From Pseudomonas sp. SCA2728.1_7 (GTDB lineage Bacteria; Pseudomonadota; Gammaproteobacteria; Pseudomonadales; Pseudomonadaceae), in contig NZ_CP073104.1 of assembly GCF_018138145.1 (NCBI RefSeq), positions 992,001-1,056,000 on the forward strand: a stretch of DNA of 64,000 nucleotides, written 5' to 3'. The position numbers and the translations under genes are program-made. Positions 44,293 to 53,464 of the stretch are shown here, one piece after another (the first letter of the stretch is position 1; each line of letters starts with the position of its first letter). The notes beneath the pieces are model-generated. The model saw only the letters and a program-made list of their open reading frames with translations, had not been told where the DNA came from and did not search any database.

Positions 44293-45435
44293 TCACACGT
44301 TGTGTTTCGCCATCTGCCAGACGCGGGCAATGTCGGTCGCGCGTTCGCGCAACAAACGTGGTGCTTCGGCGCAGGCCTGCTCCAGCGTCATCGGCCCGCT
44401 GGTCACGGCGAATGCCGCATCGATGCCGTGATCGTAGAGTGCCTGGTAACCCTCGCCCAAGGTGCCGGCGATGACAATCACCGGCACATCGTGTTGCTTG
44501 GCAATCCGCGCGACGCCGAACGGCGTCTTGCCGCGCAAGGTCTGGGCATCGAATCGCCCTTCCCCGGTGATTACCAGGTCGGCGCCTTTAACGGCTTCGG
44601 CGAGGCCGACCAGTTCGGCAACCACTTCAACCCCGGCTTGAAATTGTGCTCCAAGGAATGCCTTGGCCGCGAACCCCAAACCACCCGCCGCGCCGCTGCC
44701 CGGTTCGTCACGAACGTCTTTGCCCAACGCTCGCGCGCAGAGTTCGGCGAAGTGCCCCAACGCCTGATCGAGTTGCTGCACCTGCGCCGGCGAGGCGCCT
44801 TTTTGCGGACCGAAAATCGCCGAGGCACCGTGCGGGCCGCACAGCGGGTTGTTCACATCAGCAGCGATATCGAAGCGCACCTGCGCCAGACGCGGGTCGA
44901 GTTCACTCAGGTCCAGCTGCGCCAATTGCGCCAACGCCAGACCGCCGGGCACCAGCGATTGATGCTGCGCATCGAGCAACTTCACGCCCAACGCCTGCAT
45001 CGCTCCGGCGCCACCATCGTTGGTCGCACTGCCGCCAATCGCCAGAATGACCCGTTGCGCGCCGGCATCCAGCGCTGCGCGAATCAATTCACCGGTACCG
45101 AAGGTGCTGCTGATGCAGGCATCGCGTTGGCTGAGCGGCACCAATTGCAGGCCGCTGGCCTCGGCCATTTCGATGATTGCCGTGTGGTTGTGTGGCAACC
45201 AGCCCCACGCCGCGTCGACCGACGCGCCCAACGGGCCACGCACACGAGTGCGGCGAAGTTCGCCTTCGCACGCGGCGAGGATCGACTCGACCGTGCCTTC
45301 CCCGCCGTCAGCCATCGGGCATTTGACCATCGTTGCCTGCGGCCACACCTGAGCGAGGCCGAGGGCAATGGCTTCGGCGACGCCTTGGGCACTCAGGCTG
45401 TCCTTGAACGAGTCGGGGGCGATGACGATCTTCAT
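44293..45435 (-). CDS. Glycerate kinase
   Basis: A 380-residue class I glycerate kinase (GarK/GlxK), which phosphorylates D-glycerate. MKIVIAPDSFKDSLSA is diagnostic, with CPMADGGEGTVESIL, GGSATNDGGAGAMQALG and GEGRFDAQTL. The start at 45435 follows CCGGAGAA. It sits by a CdaR-like regulator and an ACS-family transporter, suggesting use of glucarate, galactarate or glyoxylate-derived glycerate. Confidence 0.93.
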   Translation of the reverse strand: MKIVIAPDSFKDSLSAQGVAEAIALGLAQVWPQATMVKCPMADGGEGTVESILAACEGELRRTRVRGPLGASVDAAWGWLPHNHTAIIEMAEASGLQLVPLSQRDACISSTFGTGELIRAALDAGAQRVILAIGGSATNDGGAGAMQALGVKLLDAQHQSLVPGGLALAQLAQLDLSELDPRLAQVRFDIAADVNNPLCGPHGASAIFGPQKGASPAQVQQLDQALGHFAELCARALGKDVRDEPGSGAAGGLGFAAKAFLGAQFQAGVEVVAELVGLAEAVKGADLVITGEGRFDAQTLRGKTPFGVARIAKQHDVPVIVIAGTLGEGYQALYDHGIDAAFAVTSGPMTLEQACAEAPRLLRERATDIARVWQMAKHNV

Positions 45436-45561
45436 GGGAATTCTCCGGTTGCAATGCCCTTCATGCTGCCAGTCGGCCTGCGTATTGACGCCTGTCCGCT
45501 GCACAAGTGGCGGGGGCGTTTATTGTTCATTTTCACAAAAGGCTCTGCGGTGAATGTACCG

Positions 45562-45636
45562 CCGCCATCGCGAGCAGGCTCACTCCTACAGGGGAATGCA
45601 TTCCAAATGTAGGAGTGAGCCTGCTCGCGATGGCGT
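45562..45636. repeat. REP doublet (REPIN), short-linker type
   Basis: CATCGCGAGCAGGCTCACTC and its inverse are joined by GGGGAATGCATTCCAAAT, nearly identical to the doublet at 35806. Confidence 0.92.
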
Positions 45637-45652
45637 CTTTGAAGGCGCCCAA

Positions 45653-46771
45653 TCAATTCGGATCAGTCTGCGGCAGCAACTGCACCCCCAGATACAGCGC
45701 CAACATCCCATCCAGCCTGAGCGGATCAACCCCACTCAACTCGGCAATCCGCTCCATCCGATACCGCAAACTGTTGCGATGAATCCCCAACGCATCGGCA
45801 CACGCCTGACTCTGGCCATCGTGCTCGCACCAACTGCGCAACGTCGCCAGCAACTGCCCGTTGGCGTCCTTGGCGATCACTTTGCGCAAGGGTTTGAGCA
45901 ATTCGTCCAGTGCGTCGTCATTGCGGTGCCGCCACAACATCACCGGCAACCGATAGCGGTTCAACGTCAGCAGCCGTGAGTTCGGCAACACTTCCCGACC
46001 ATAGGCGAGCAAATCACCGACGCGCCGATAACAACGGCGCAACCCCACCAGTCCATCGGCCTGCCCGCCCACGGCGATGCGCAGAATCTTCCAGCCCAGG
46101 CCATCGAGTTTTTCCAGCAGGCGATCATGCTCGACCTGCTGACTCGCCGGCCGACACCAGAGCAGTGACGACTTCGCCGAACTCACGCACCAGCTATCGG
46201 GATAACGCGAGATCAGCCAGGCACTCAGCGCCTCGACGGTTTGCCCCGGCCCATGTTCAAGTCCCAGCTCAAACAGATACGGCACCCGCGTCAATTGCGG
46301 TTTAAGCCCAAGTTGCTGCGCCTCATCGACCAGTCGCGGCGAGTCCCCTGCCTCGCTCAACAACAATGCCAGCAAGTCATCACAACGCTGGCGCCGCCAT
46401 TGCTGCTCGGCTTGCTGGTTGCGCTGGCCGACGAGCATTTCGGCGGTCATGCGCACCAGTTCGGCATACGTGCGCAGTTGCTCCGGTTCGCCGGTAATGC
46501 CGAGCACACCGATCAAGCGCTGATCGAGCAACAGCGGCAGGTTGATCCCCGGTTGCACGCCTTTCAAATGCACAGCGGTCTGCGCGTCGATCTCCACCAC
46601 GCGCCCATTGGCCAACACCAGTTGCGCACCTTCGTGACGGGTATTGATGCGCTCCGGTTCACCGCTGCCGAGGATCAGCCCTTGGCTGTCCATGACGTTG
46701 ACGTTGTAGGGCAAAATGGCCATGGCCCGGTCGACGATGTCCTGGGCGAGGTCGTGATCGAGTTCAAACAT
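45653..46771 (-). CDS. CdaR-like sugar-diacid regulator
   Basis: A 372-residue activator. Residues about 1-135 form the sugar-diacid recognition domain (FELDHDLAQDIVDRAMAILPYNVNVMD, GILGITGEPEQLRTYAELVRM). The C-terminal PucR-type helix-turn-helix is CADALGIHRNSLRYRMERIAEL. CdaR family members respond to glycerate or sugar diacids and activate their catabolic genes. It is divergent from an MFS gene and followed by glycerate kinase, so it very likely controls both. Confidence 0.9.
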   Translation of the reverse strand: MFELDHDLAQDIVDRAMAILPYNVNVMDSQGLILGSGEPERINTRHEGAQLVLANGRVVEIDAQTAVHLKGVQPGINLPLLLDQRLIGVLGITGEPEQLRTYAELVRMTAEMLVGQRNQQAEQQWRRQRCDDLLALLLSEAGDSPRLVDEAQQLGLKPQLTRVPYLFELGLEHGPGQTVEALSAWLISRYPDSWCVSSAKSSLLWCRPASQQVEHDRLLEKLDGLGWKILRIAVGGQADGLVGLRRCYRRVGDLLAYGREVLPNSRLLTLNRYRLPVMLWRHRNDDALDELLKPLRKVIAKDANGQLLATLRSWCEHDGQSQACADALGIHRNSLRYRMERIAELSGVDPLRLDGMLALYLGVQLLPQTDPN

Positions 46772-46942
46772 GATGGGCAAGATCCTTGAATAACGCGGCG
46801 GTCGGTTGTTCACCCGCACAGGGTCTGGCGGCAAACCCTGTGCTCAGGCACAAAGACAATCCGGCCAAAGGTGACCGAGACTCTCGGGGCGATCAACGTT
46901 ACCCTTTGCATCGCAAAAAATCATAATAAAGAGAGAGCCGCT

Positions 46943-48253
46943 ATGTCGCAGAGCGCCGCAGCTACCCAGACCATCGATGACGATAAAAACGCCGTCTACA
47001 AACGCATCACCCTGCGTTTGATCCCCTTCATTTTCATCTGCTACTTGTTCAACTACCTCGACCGGGTCAACGTTGGATTTGCCAAACTGCAGATGCTCGA
47101 TGCACTGAAATTCAGCGAAACCGTGTACGGCCTCGGTGCCGGTATCTTCTTCATCGGCTACGTGCTGTGCGGCGTGCCGAGCAACCTGGCCCTGACCAGA
47201 TTCGGCCCACGGCGCTGGATCGCCGTGATGATGATCACCTGGGGTACGTTGTCGACCTGCCTGCTGTTCGTCACCACCCCGACCGAGTTCTACACTCTGC
47301 GGCTGTTTACCGGTGCGGCTGAAGCCGGGTTCTTCCCGGGCGTTGTTTTGTACCTCTCGCAGTGGTTTCCTACTTTCCGCCGTGGGCGGATCATGGCGTT
47401 GTTCATGTCGGCGATCCCGGTGTCCGGATTGCTCGGCAGCCCGTTCTCTGGCTGGATTCTCAATCACTTCGCCGCAGGGCAAGGTGGTTTGGCCGGCTGG
47501 CAGTGGATGTTCCTTCTGCAGGGTATTCCGACGGTGATCCTCGGCGCCCTTGCCTATTTCCTCCTGAGCGACAGCTTCGCCAACGCCAAATGGCTGAGCC
47601 CGCATGAGCGTGCGGTGCTTGAGGCGGATCAGGCTGAAGACCTGGCGAACAAGCCGAAGACCACCTCCGACTCGCTGCTGGCGGTGTTCAAGAACCCGGC
47701 AATCTGGGCGTTTGGCTTGATCTACTTCTGCATCCAGAGCGGCGTGTACGCGATCAACTTCTGGTTGCCGTCGATCATCAAGAACCTTGGCTTCAGCGAT
47801 AACCTGGTGATCGGCTGGCTGAGTGCGATTCCATATCTGCTGGCGGCGGTGTTCATGCTGATGGTCGGGCGTTCGGCGGACTTGCGCAAGGAACGTCGCT
47901 GGCATTTGGTGGTACCGATGCTGATGGGCGCGATCGGTCTGGTGATCGCGGTGAATTTCGCGGCTAACCCGGCGATTGCGATTCTCGGTTTGACCATTGC
48001 CACCATGGGCGCGTTGACGGGTCTGCCGATGTTCTGGCCGGTGCCGACGGCGATGTTGAGCGCGGGGGCTGCGGCCGGTGGGCTGGCGTTGATCAACTCG
48101 ATGGGGCAGATGGCTGGGTTCCTTAGCCCGTACCTGGTGGGTTGGGTCAAGGACAGCACGGGGTCGACGGATGCGGCGTTGTATCTGCTGGCGGGGGTGA
48201 TTGTCGGCGGGAGTTTGCTGGCGTTGCGCATGACGCGGACGTTGCGGGTTTGA
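46943..48253 (+). CDS. MFS transporter, ACS family
   Basis: A 436-residue twelve-helix symporter. Helix 1 with YLFNYLDRVNVGFAKLQM and the loop RFGPRRWIAVMMITWG mark the anion:cation symporter group, which includes glucarate, tartrate and glycerate-type importers. It is read away from the CdaR-like gene. Likely substrate: a sugar acid, from the neighbours. The start at 46943 follows AGAGAGAG. Confidence 0.92.
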   Translation: MSQSAAATQTIDDDKNAVYKRITLRLIPFIFICYLFNYLDRVNVGFAKLQMLDALKFSETVYGLGAGIFFIGYVLCGVPSNLALTRFGPRRWIAVMMITWGTLSTCLLFVTTPTEFYTLRLFTGAAEAGFFPGVVLYLSQWFPTFRRGRIMALFMSAIPVSGLLGSPFSGWILNHFAAGQGGLAGWQWMFLLQGIPTVILGALAYFLLSDSFANAKWLSPHERAVLEADQAEDLANKPKTTSDSLLAVFKNPAIWAFGLIYFCIQSGVYAINFWLPSIIKNLGFSDNLVIGWLSAIPYLLAAVFMLMVGRSADLRKERRWHLVVPMLMGAIGLVIAVNFAANPAIAILGLTIATMGALTGLPMFWPVPTAMLSAGAAAGGLALINSMGQMAGFLSPYLVGWVKDSTGSTDAALYLLAGVIVGGSLLALRMTRTLRV

Positions 48254-48271
48254 GTTTTTGATGCACAGGAG

Positions 48272-48297
48272 AACGGCCCTTTTCAGGGTCGTTTTTT
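48272..48297 (+). terminator. Terminator after the MFS gene
   Basis: ACGGCCCT and AGGGTCGT form a stem with one G-T pair and are followed by TTTTT, about 20 bases after the stop. Confidence 0.7.
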
Positions 48298-48340
48298 ATT
48301 GGGGTTCGGCTTGGAGTTTGTGGCGTCCTGTAGATTTTTT

Positions 48341-48663
48341 CCCCCTCACCCCAGCCCTCTCCCCCAAGGGGGCGAGGGGGAAAGGGAGCCGATTGCGGTG
48401 CTTTTCAAGATTTGAGTTCGACTCGGGAGAAGGGAACCGATTTTGGTGTTCTTCAAGACTTGAGCTCGACTCGGTATTGCACGTCGGTGTTGCTCGCTCA
48501 AACACCTCGGTCGGTCCCCTCTCTCTCAATGACGGCTTGGGGAAAGGGAGCAGATTTGGGTGCTTTTCAAGACTTGAGCTCGACTCGGTATTGCACGTCG
48601 GCGTATCTCTTTCAAACAACTCGGTCGGTCCCCTCTCCCTCCGGGAGAGGGTTAGGGTGAGGG
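48341..48663. repeat. Repeat element with inverted flanks
   Basis: The ends CCCCTCACCCCAGCCCTCTC and GAGAGGGTTAGGGTGAGGG match those of the element at 170. Inside, CAAGACTTGAGCTCGACTC recurs at 48407 (variant), 48454 and 48568. GCTTTTCAAGATTTGAGTTC is close to the inverse of the 43-bp unit at 248-498. The 48407-48454 and 48454-48568 spacings are 47 and 114 bases. No gene is supported in the 48254-48748 gap. Confidence 0.82.
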
Positions 48664-48748
48664 CTGTGTTTAGCCAATAATTCACTTTGCCGCATTGCAC
48701 GCTTCTGGTATTTGATTAACCCTTTCCCACCGACAAAAGGATTTCGGC

Positions 48749-49762
48749 ATGAGCTTCCGTACACTCGGTCACTCGGGCTTGCAGGTGTCCACCCTCACCC
48801 TCGGCACGATGATGTTTGGCGAGCAGACCAGCGCAGATGATTCGCTGCGCATCATCAATAAGGCCTGGGATCAGGGCATCAATTTCATCGACACCGCCGA
48901 CGTCTACACCAACGGCCGCTCCGAAGAGATCGTCGGTGAAGCGATTGCCCGCCATCGGCATGAATGGGTGCTGGCGACCAAGGTCGGTTTCGGCCCGGTG
49001 GACGGTGTGCCGAATCGCAGCGGTTTGAGCCGCAAACATATCTTCAATGGCATCGATGCCAGCCTGACCCGGCTCGGTACTGACTATCTCGACATCTATT
49101 ACCTGCACCGCGAAGACCACAACACGCCGCTTGAAGTGAGCGTGTCGGCGATTGGCGATCTGATTCGTCAGGGCAAGATTCGCTACTGGGGCTTGTCGAA
49201 CTATCGCGGCTGGCGGATTGCCGAGGTGATTCGCATCGCCGACAACCTTGGCGTTGATCGCCCGGTGATCAGTCAGCCGTTGTACAACATCGTCAACCGT
49301 CAGGCCGAGACCGAACAGATTACGGCGGCGCAAACCTATGGCCTTGGCGTGGTGCCTTACAGTCCGCTGGCCCGTGGCGTACTCAGCGGCAAGTACGCGC
49401 CGGACGCGACACCGGACGCCAACAGCCGCGCCGGGCGTCAGGACAAGCGCATTCTGGAAACCGAATGGCGCGTGGAATCGCTGCGCATTGCCCAGCAGAT
49501 TCAGCAGTACACCGAGCAGCGCGGCGTCGGGATAGTTGAGTTTGCGATTGCCTGGGTGTTGAACAACGGCGCGGTAACGTCAGCGATTGTCGGGCCGCGC
49601 ACTGAGGCGCAATGGGATGCGTACAGCAAAGCGCAGGCGGTGAAGATCACGGCGGAGGATGAAGCGTTTATCGACTCGCTGGTGACACCGGGGCATTCAT
49701 CGACACCGGGGTTCAATGATGTAAGCCATTTTGTGTCTGGGCGTAAACCGCGTTCGGCTTGA
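48749..49762 (+). CDS. Aldo/keto reductase
   Basis: A 337-residue NADPH-dependent aldo/keto reductase of the Kv-beta/YghZ-like group. FIDTADVYTNGRSEEIVGEAI holds the catalytic Asp and Tyr; the Lys is in LATKVGFG and the His in YYLHREDHNT. GLSNYRGWRI and SPLARGVLSGKY complete the cofactor site. It follows AAAAGGA. The substrate is unknown. Confidence 0.92.
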   Translation: MSFRTLGHSGLQVSTLTLGTMMFGEQTSADDSLRIINKAWDQGINFIDTADVYTNGRSEEIVGEAIARHRHEWVLATKVGFGPVDGVPNRSGLSRKHIFNGIDASLTRLGTDYLDIYYLHREDHNTPLEVSVSAIGDLIRQGKIRYWGLSNYRGWRIAEVIRIADNLGVDRPVISQPLYNIVNRQAETEQITAAQTYGLGVVPYSPLARGVLSGKYAPDATPDANSRAGRQDKRILETEWRVESLRIAQQIQQYTEQRGVGIVEFAIAWVLNNGAVTSAIVGPRTEAQWDAYSKAQAVKITAEDEAFIDSLVTPGHSSTPGFNDVSHFVSGRKPRSA

Positions 49763-49768
49763 GATCCC

Positions 49769-49963
49769 TGCCCTCACCCTAGCCCTCTCCCAGAGGGAGA
49801 GGGAACCGATTGGGGAATATTGAGGCTACGCTTTTGCCTGAAACTTTCGTTGTGAATCCATAATCGACTCGATATTTCACGTCGCTGAATATCGTGAAGC
49901 ATCCCAGGTCAGTCCCCTCTCCCTCAGGGCGGTCCGACGTTTCGGGAGGGTTAGGGTGAGGGG
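49769..49963. repeat. Repeat element with inverted flanks, single interior
   Basis: CCCTCACCCTAGCCCTCTCC and the inverse GGGAGGGTTAGGGTGAGGGG close an interior of about 115 bases, TATTTCACGTCGCTGAATAT included, without tandem copies. It follows the aldo/keto reductase gene directly. Confidence 0.75.
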
Positions 49964-50056
49964 CTTGTGTGGGGAATATTGATCACTCGGCCAATATTCA
50001 GCACAAAAACCACGTATCCTTCGCGCCCCGTTTGACCATCAACCCGCGAGGACAGT

Positions 50057-50938
50057 TTGTCTAAAGGTATCGCTCTATCGGTTTCAGCCTCGGTGCTGTT
50101 TGCCGTCATGTATTACTACACTTCGCTGCTCACGCCGTTGAGTGGCGTAGAGATTTTCGGCTGGCGGATGCTGCTGACCGTGCCGTGCATGACCGTGTTC
50201 ATGCTGGTGTCCGGAGAATGGCGGCGGGTGCTGGAGTTGATTCGCGTGGTTGCGGCAAAGCCAAAACTGATCGCCGGGCTGCTCGTCTCGGCCGCCCTGC
50301 TCGGTGTGCAGCTATGGTTGTTCATGTGGGCGCCGCTCAACGGCTACAGCCTCGACGTCTCCCTGGGCTATTTCCTGCTGCCGCTGGCGATGGTGCTGAC
50401 CGGGCGGATTGCCTACGGCGAGAGCCTGTCGTACCTGCAAAAGGTTGCGGTGTTCTTCGCCACTTTGGGGGTGTTGAACGAGCTGTATCAGGTTGGCGGA
50501 TTTTCCTGGGCGACACTGGTGGTCGTGGTTGGCTACCCGTTGTACTTCGTGCTGCGCAAATACCTGAAGACTGACAATCTGGGCGGCTTGTGGGTCGACA
50601 TGACGCTGATGCTGCCCGTCGCCTGGTGGTTTGTGCAGGGTGGCGAGCAAGGTTTCGGCGTGTTCGATCAGTACCCGGGGTTGCTGTGGCTGATTCCGTT
50701 GCTCGGCCTGATCAGTGCGTCGGCGTTGGTGGTGTACATCATTGCCAGCCGTTTGCTGCCGTTCAGTCTGTTTGGCTTGTTGAGTTATGTTGAGCCGGTG
50801 TTGCTGCTCGGTGTGGCGTTGTTGCTCGGTGAGAGCATCAAGTCCGGGGAGTGGCTGACGTATATTCCGATCTGGCTGGCGGTTGTGGTGCTGGTCTTCG
50901 AAGGCTTCAAGCACCTGATGCGGCAACGCCGCCCTTGA
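50057..50938 (+). CDS. rarD: EamA-family transporter RarD
   Basis: A 293-residue protein with ten membrane helices, started at a TTG after GAGGACAG. The N-terminus SKGIALSVSASVLFAVMYYYTSLLTPLSGVEIF, cut here for length, and QLWLFMWAPLNGYSLDVSLGYF are the RarD pattern of the drug/metabolite superfamily. Substrate unknown. The N-terminus before MSKG has no better start. Confidence 0.82.
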   Translation: MSKGIALSVSASVLFAVMYYYTSLLTPLSGVEIFGWRMLLTVPCMTVFMLVSGEWRRVLELIRVVAAKPKLIAGLLVSAALLGVQLWLFMWAPLNGYSLDVSLGYFLLPLAMVLTGRIAYGESLSYLQKVAVFFATLGVLNELYQVGGFSWATLVVVVGYPLYFVLRKYLKTDNLGGLWVDMTLMLPVAWWFVQGGEQGFGVFDQYPGLLWLIPLLGLISASALVVYIIASRLLPFSLFGLLSYVEPVLLLGVALLLGESIKSGEWLTYIPIWLAVVVLVFEGFKHLMRQRRP

Positions 50939-50953
50939 CTGCAACTACGAAAA

Positions 50954-51045
50954 TGTGGGAGCGAGCCTGCTCGCGAATGCGGTCTTTCATTCAACATCGT
51001 TGCTGATTGAACGGACGTATTCGCGAGCAGGCTCGCTCCCACAGG
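50954..51045. repeat. REP doublet (REPIN)
   Basis: ATGTGGGAGCGAGCCTGCTC and its inverse enclose about 45 bases between converging rarD and hpd. Confidence 0.9.
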
Positions 51046-51060
51046 TTTTGTATGAAGCAA

Positions 51061-51101
51061 AAAAAATCCCGGCTCTGCATCTCTGCAGGCCGGGATTTTT
51101 T
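51061..51101. terminator. Terminator between rarD and hpd
   Basis: AAAATCCCGGC and GCCGGGATTTT form a strong stem with flanking A and T runs, so it works in both directions. It lies 16 bases beyond the hpd stop. Confidence 0.88.
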
Positions 51102-51116
51102 CATTTCAGTGGCCGA

Positions 51117-52193
51117 TTACTCGGTAGCGAGCACGCCACGGCGCACCTGATCGCGCTCGATCGACTCGAACAGTGCCTTGAAGTTACCTTCACCGAAACC
51201 ATCATCGCCTTTGCGCTGGATGAATTCGAAGAACACCGGGCCCATCAGGGTTTCCGAGAAGATCTGCAGCAGCAGACGCTTGTCGCCCTGCTCCGAGGCG
51301 CCGTCGAGCAGGATGCCGCGCGATTGCAGCTGATCAACTGGCTCGCCGTGGTTCGGCAGACGGCCTTCGAGCATTTCGTAGTAGGTGTCTGGCGGCGCGG
51401 TCATGAAGCGCATGCCGATCTTCTTCAGTTGATCCCAGGTCTTGATCAGGTCGTCGGTGAGGAACGCGACGTGCTGGATGCCCTCGCCGTTGAACTGCAT
51501 CAGGAACTCTTCGATCTGGCCCGCGCCTTTGGACGACTCTTCGTTCAACGGGATGCGGATCATGCCGTCCGGTGCGGTCATCGCTTTCGAGGTCAGGCCG
51601 GTGTATTCGCCCTTGATATCGAAGTAACGGATCTCGCGGAAGTTGAACAGCTTCTCGTAGAAGTTCGCCCAGTAGGCCATGCGACCGCGATACACGTTGT
51701 GCGTCAGGTGGTCGATGATCTTCAGGCCGGCACCGACCGGATTGCGATCAACGCCTTCGATAAACACGAAGTCGATGTCGTAGATCGAGCTGCCTTCGCC
51801 GAAACGGTCGATCAGGTACAGCGGCGCGCCGCCAATGCCTTTGATCGCCGGCAGGTTCAGCTCCATCGGGCCGGTTTCGATGTGGATCGGCTGGGCGCCG
51901 AGTTCCAGTGCGCGGTTGTAGGCTTTTTGCGAATCCTTGACGCGGAACGCCATACCGCACACGGACGGGCCGTGCTCGGCAGCGAAGTACGAAGCAACGC
52001 TGTTCGGTTCGTTGTTGAGGATCAGGTTGATCGCGCCCTGACGATACAGGTGCACGTTCTTCGAGCGGTGGGTGGCGACTTTGGTGAAGCCCATGATCTC
52101 GAAGATCGGCTCCAGGGTGCCCGGCACCGGCGATGCGAGCTCGATGAATTCAAAGCCCATCAGGCCCATTGGGTTTTCGTATAAATCTGCCAT
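51117..52193 (-). CDS. hpd: 4-hydroxyphenylpyruvate dioxygenase
   Basis: A 358-residue iron enzyme turning 4-hydroxyphenylpyruvate into homogentisate in tyrosine breakdown. The iron ligands are in IIDHLTHNV (about 162), [11 protein letters not shown] (about 240) and FFEFIQRKG (about 322). The start [20 protein letters not shown] equals the known P. fluorescens protein as I recall it. It stands alone, with a 245-base promoter region before the next gene. Confidence 0.97.
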   Translation of the reverse strand: MADLYENPMGLMGFEFIELASPVPGTLEPIFEIMGFTKVATHRSKNVHLYRQGAINLILNNEPNSVASYFAAEHGPSVCGMAFRVKDSQKAYNRALELGAQPIHIETGPMELNLPAIKGIGGAPLYLIDRFGEGSSIYDIDFVFIEGVDRNPVGAGLKIIDHLTHNVYRGRMAYWANFYEKLFNFREIRYFDIKGEYTGLTSKAMTAPDGMIRIPLNEESSKGAGQIEEFLMQFNGEGIQHVAFLTDDLIKTWDQLKKIGMRFMTAPPDTYYEMLEGRLPNHGEPVDQLQSRGILLDGASEQGDKRLLLQIFSETLMGPVFFEFIQRKGDDGFGEGNFKALFESIERDQVRRGVLATE

Positions 52194-52438
52194 GGTGGCG
52201 CCTCATCATTTCTTATCAATTAACCAGGGTTATTTGTCAGTCATGTGAGGTCGGTGGGTGGCGCGCAGGAGATGCCACGCACACTGCGGGCGAGGAAGTC
52301 ACCGTAGATCAGTTGAAACCCGAATATCTTCATTGTCGACCCAAGGCTCTTGCGGGCGAGGCTTCTGCTGCCAGAAGACGATTATTATTGTATGCGTAAC
52401 CCGATTCTACACAGCGTAAATAGGCTTGTCTGCCCTCC

Positions 52439-53386
52439 CTATAAAATCCGCTTTTTTGCGCCCGCTGCAAGGGGTTTGTTGCACAGGTAGATGCCGCCCA
52501 GGATCAGCGCACCGCCCAAGCACATGGTCGGCGTCAGTTGCTCGCCCAGCAGCAGCGCGCCAAGGATGACTGCCGTCAACGGGTTCAAAGCGATAAACAC
52601 GCCGCTACGCGTCGCGCCGATTTTACGAATGCCATCGTAATAGCCGATGTAGGCCAGCGCCGAGCCGAGGACGCCGAGGTAGATCAGGCTCAGCCATTGC
52701 GGCAGGCCGAGGTTATCCAGCGCCTGCCAGCTCAGCTCGCCGCGTACGGCCGCCAGAATCCACAACATCAGCGTGCCGATCAGGATCGAGTACGTCACGG
52801 TCTGCACCGGCCCCAGTGTTTGATTCAATTCACGGGAAAACAACGAGTAAACACCCCAACCCAACACACAGCCGAGAATCAACAGATCACCGATCCATGC
52901 ATCCGGCGTTGCAGCCAGTAATTGCGGATTGCGACTGACAATTACCAGACCGGCGCCGGCAATACAGGTGGCGATACCGGCGGTTTTCATCCGGCCCAGG
53001 CGTTCCTTGAACAACCACCATGAGGCCAAGCCGATCACCGCCGGATTTAACGCGACGATCAACGAGGCGCGCGAGGCGTTGATGTAGTGCAGACCGTAAA
53101 AGAAGCACAGGTTGTAGAAGAAAATTCCGAAGAACCCCAACAGCAGCAGTTGCAGCCACTGCCGTGGGCTCGGCCGCACCAAGGGGATCCGCGCCAGCCA
53201 CAAAAAGCCGAGCAACGCCGCACTGGCGAGCAGGAAGCGCAGGCTGGCGGCGAACATCGGACTCAGGCTGCCGGCCAGGAAACGTCCGGCGACAAAGGTC
53301 CCGCCCCAGATCATGGTCACCACCGCCAGTGTCAGGTAAACGGGGATATCCGACGATGTTGTATACAGCTGCTCGACGTTGCGCAT
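52439..53386 (-). CDS. EamA-family (DMT) transporter
   Basis: A 315-residue ten-helix exporter with two EamA halves (VYLTLAVVTMIWGGTFVAGRF, then WIGDLLILGCVLGWGVYSLFSREL). Conserved RFLLASAALL and GVFIALNPLTAVILGALLLGE mark the family, which exports amino acids or other metabolites. It is divergent from a LysR gene with 78 bases between, so the regulator probably controls it. Confidence 0.9.
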   Translation of the reverse strand: MRNVEQLYTTSSDIPVYLTLAVVTMIWGGTFVAGRFLAGSLSPMFAASLRFLLASAALLGFLWLARIPLVRPSPRQWLQLLLLGFFGIFFYNLCFFYGLHYINASRASLIVALNPAVIGLASWWLFKERLGRMKTAGIATCIAGAGLVIVSRNPQLLAATPDAWIGDLLILGCVLGWGVYSLFSRELNQTLGPVQTVTYSILIGTLMLWILAAVRGELSWQALDNLGLPQWLSLIYLGVLGSALAYIGYYDGIRKIGATRSGVFIALNPLTAVILGALLLGEQLTPTMCLGGALILGGIYLCNKPLAAGAKKRIL

Positions 53387-53464
53387 AACGCTCCAGACCT
53401 AAGAACTTGAGGATTGCCGTATCATTCACCTCATTCCCCATCATCGTAAAATGAGCAAACACTC

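Noticed and set aside
44188..45612. A 474-codon plus-strand frame opposite glycerate kinase
   Set aside because: Antisense to a well-supported gene and running into a REP; its composition is that of a shadow frame.
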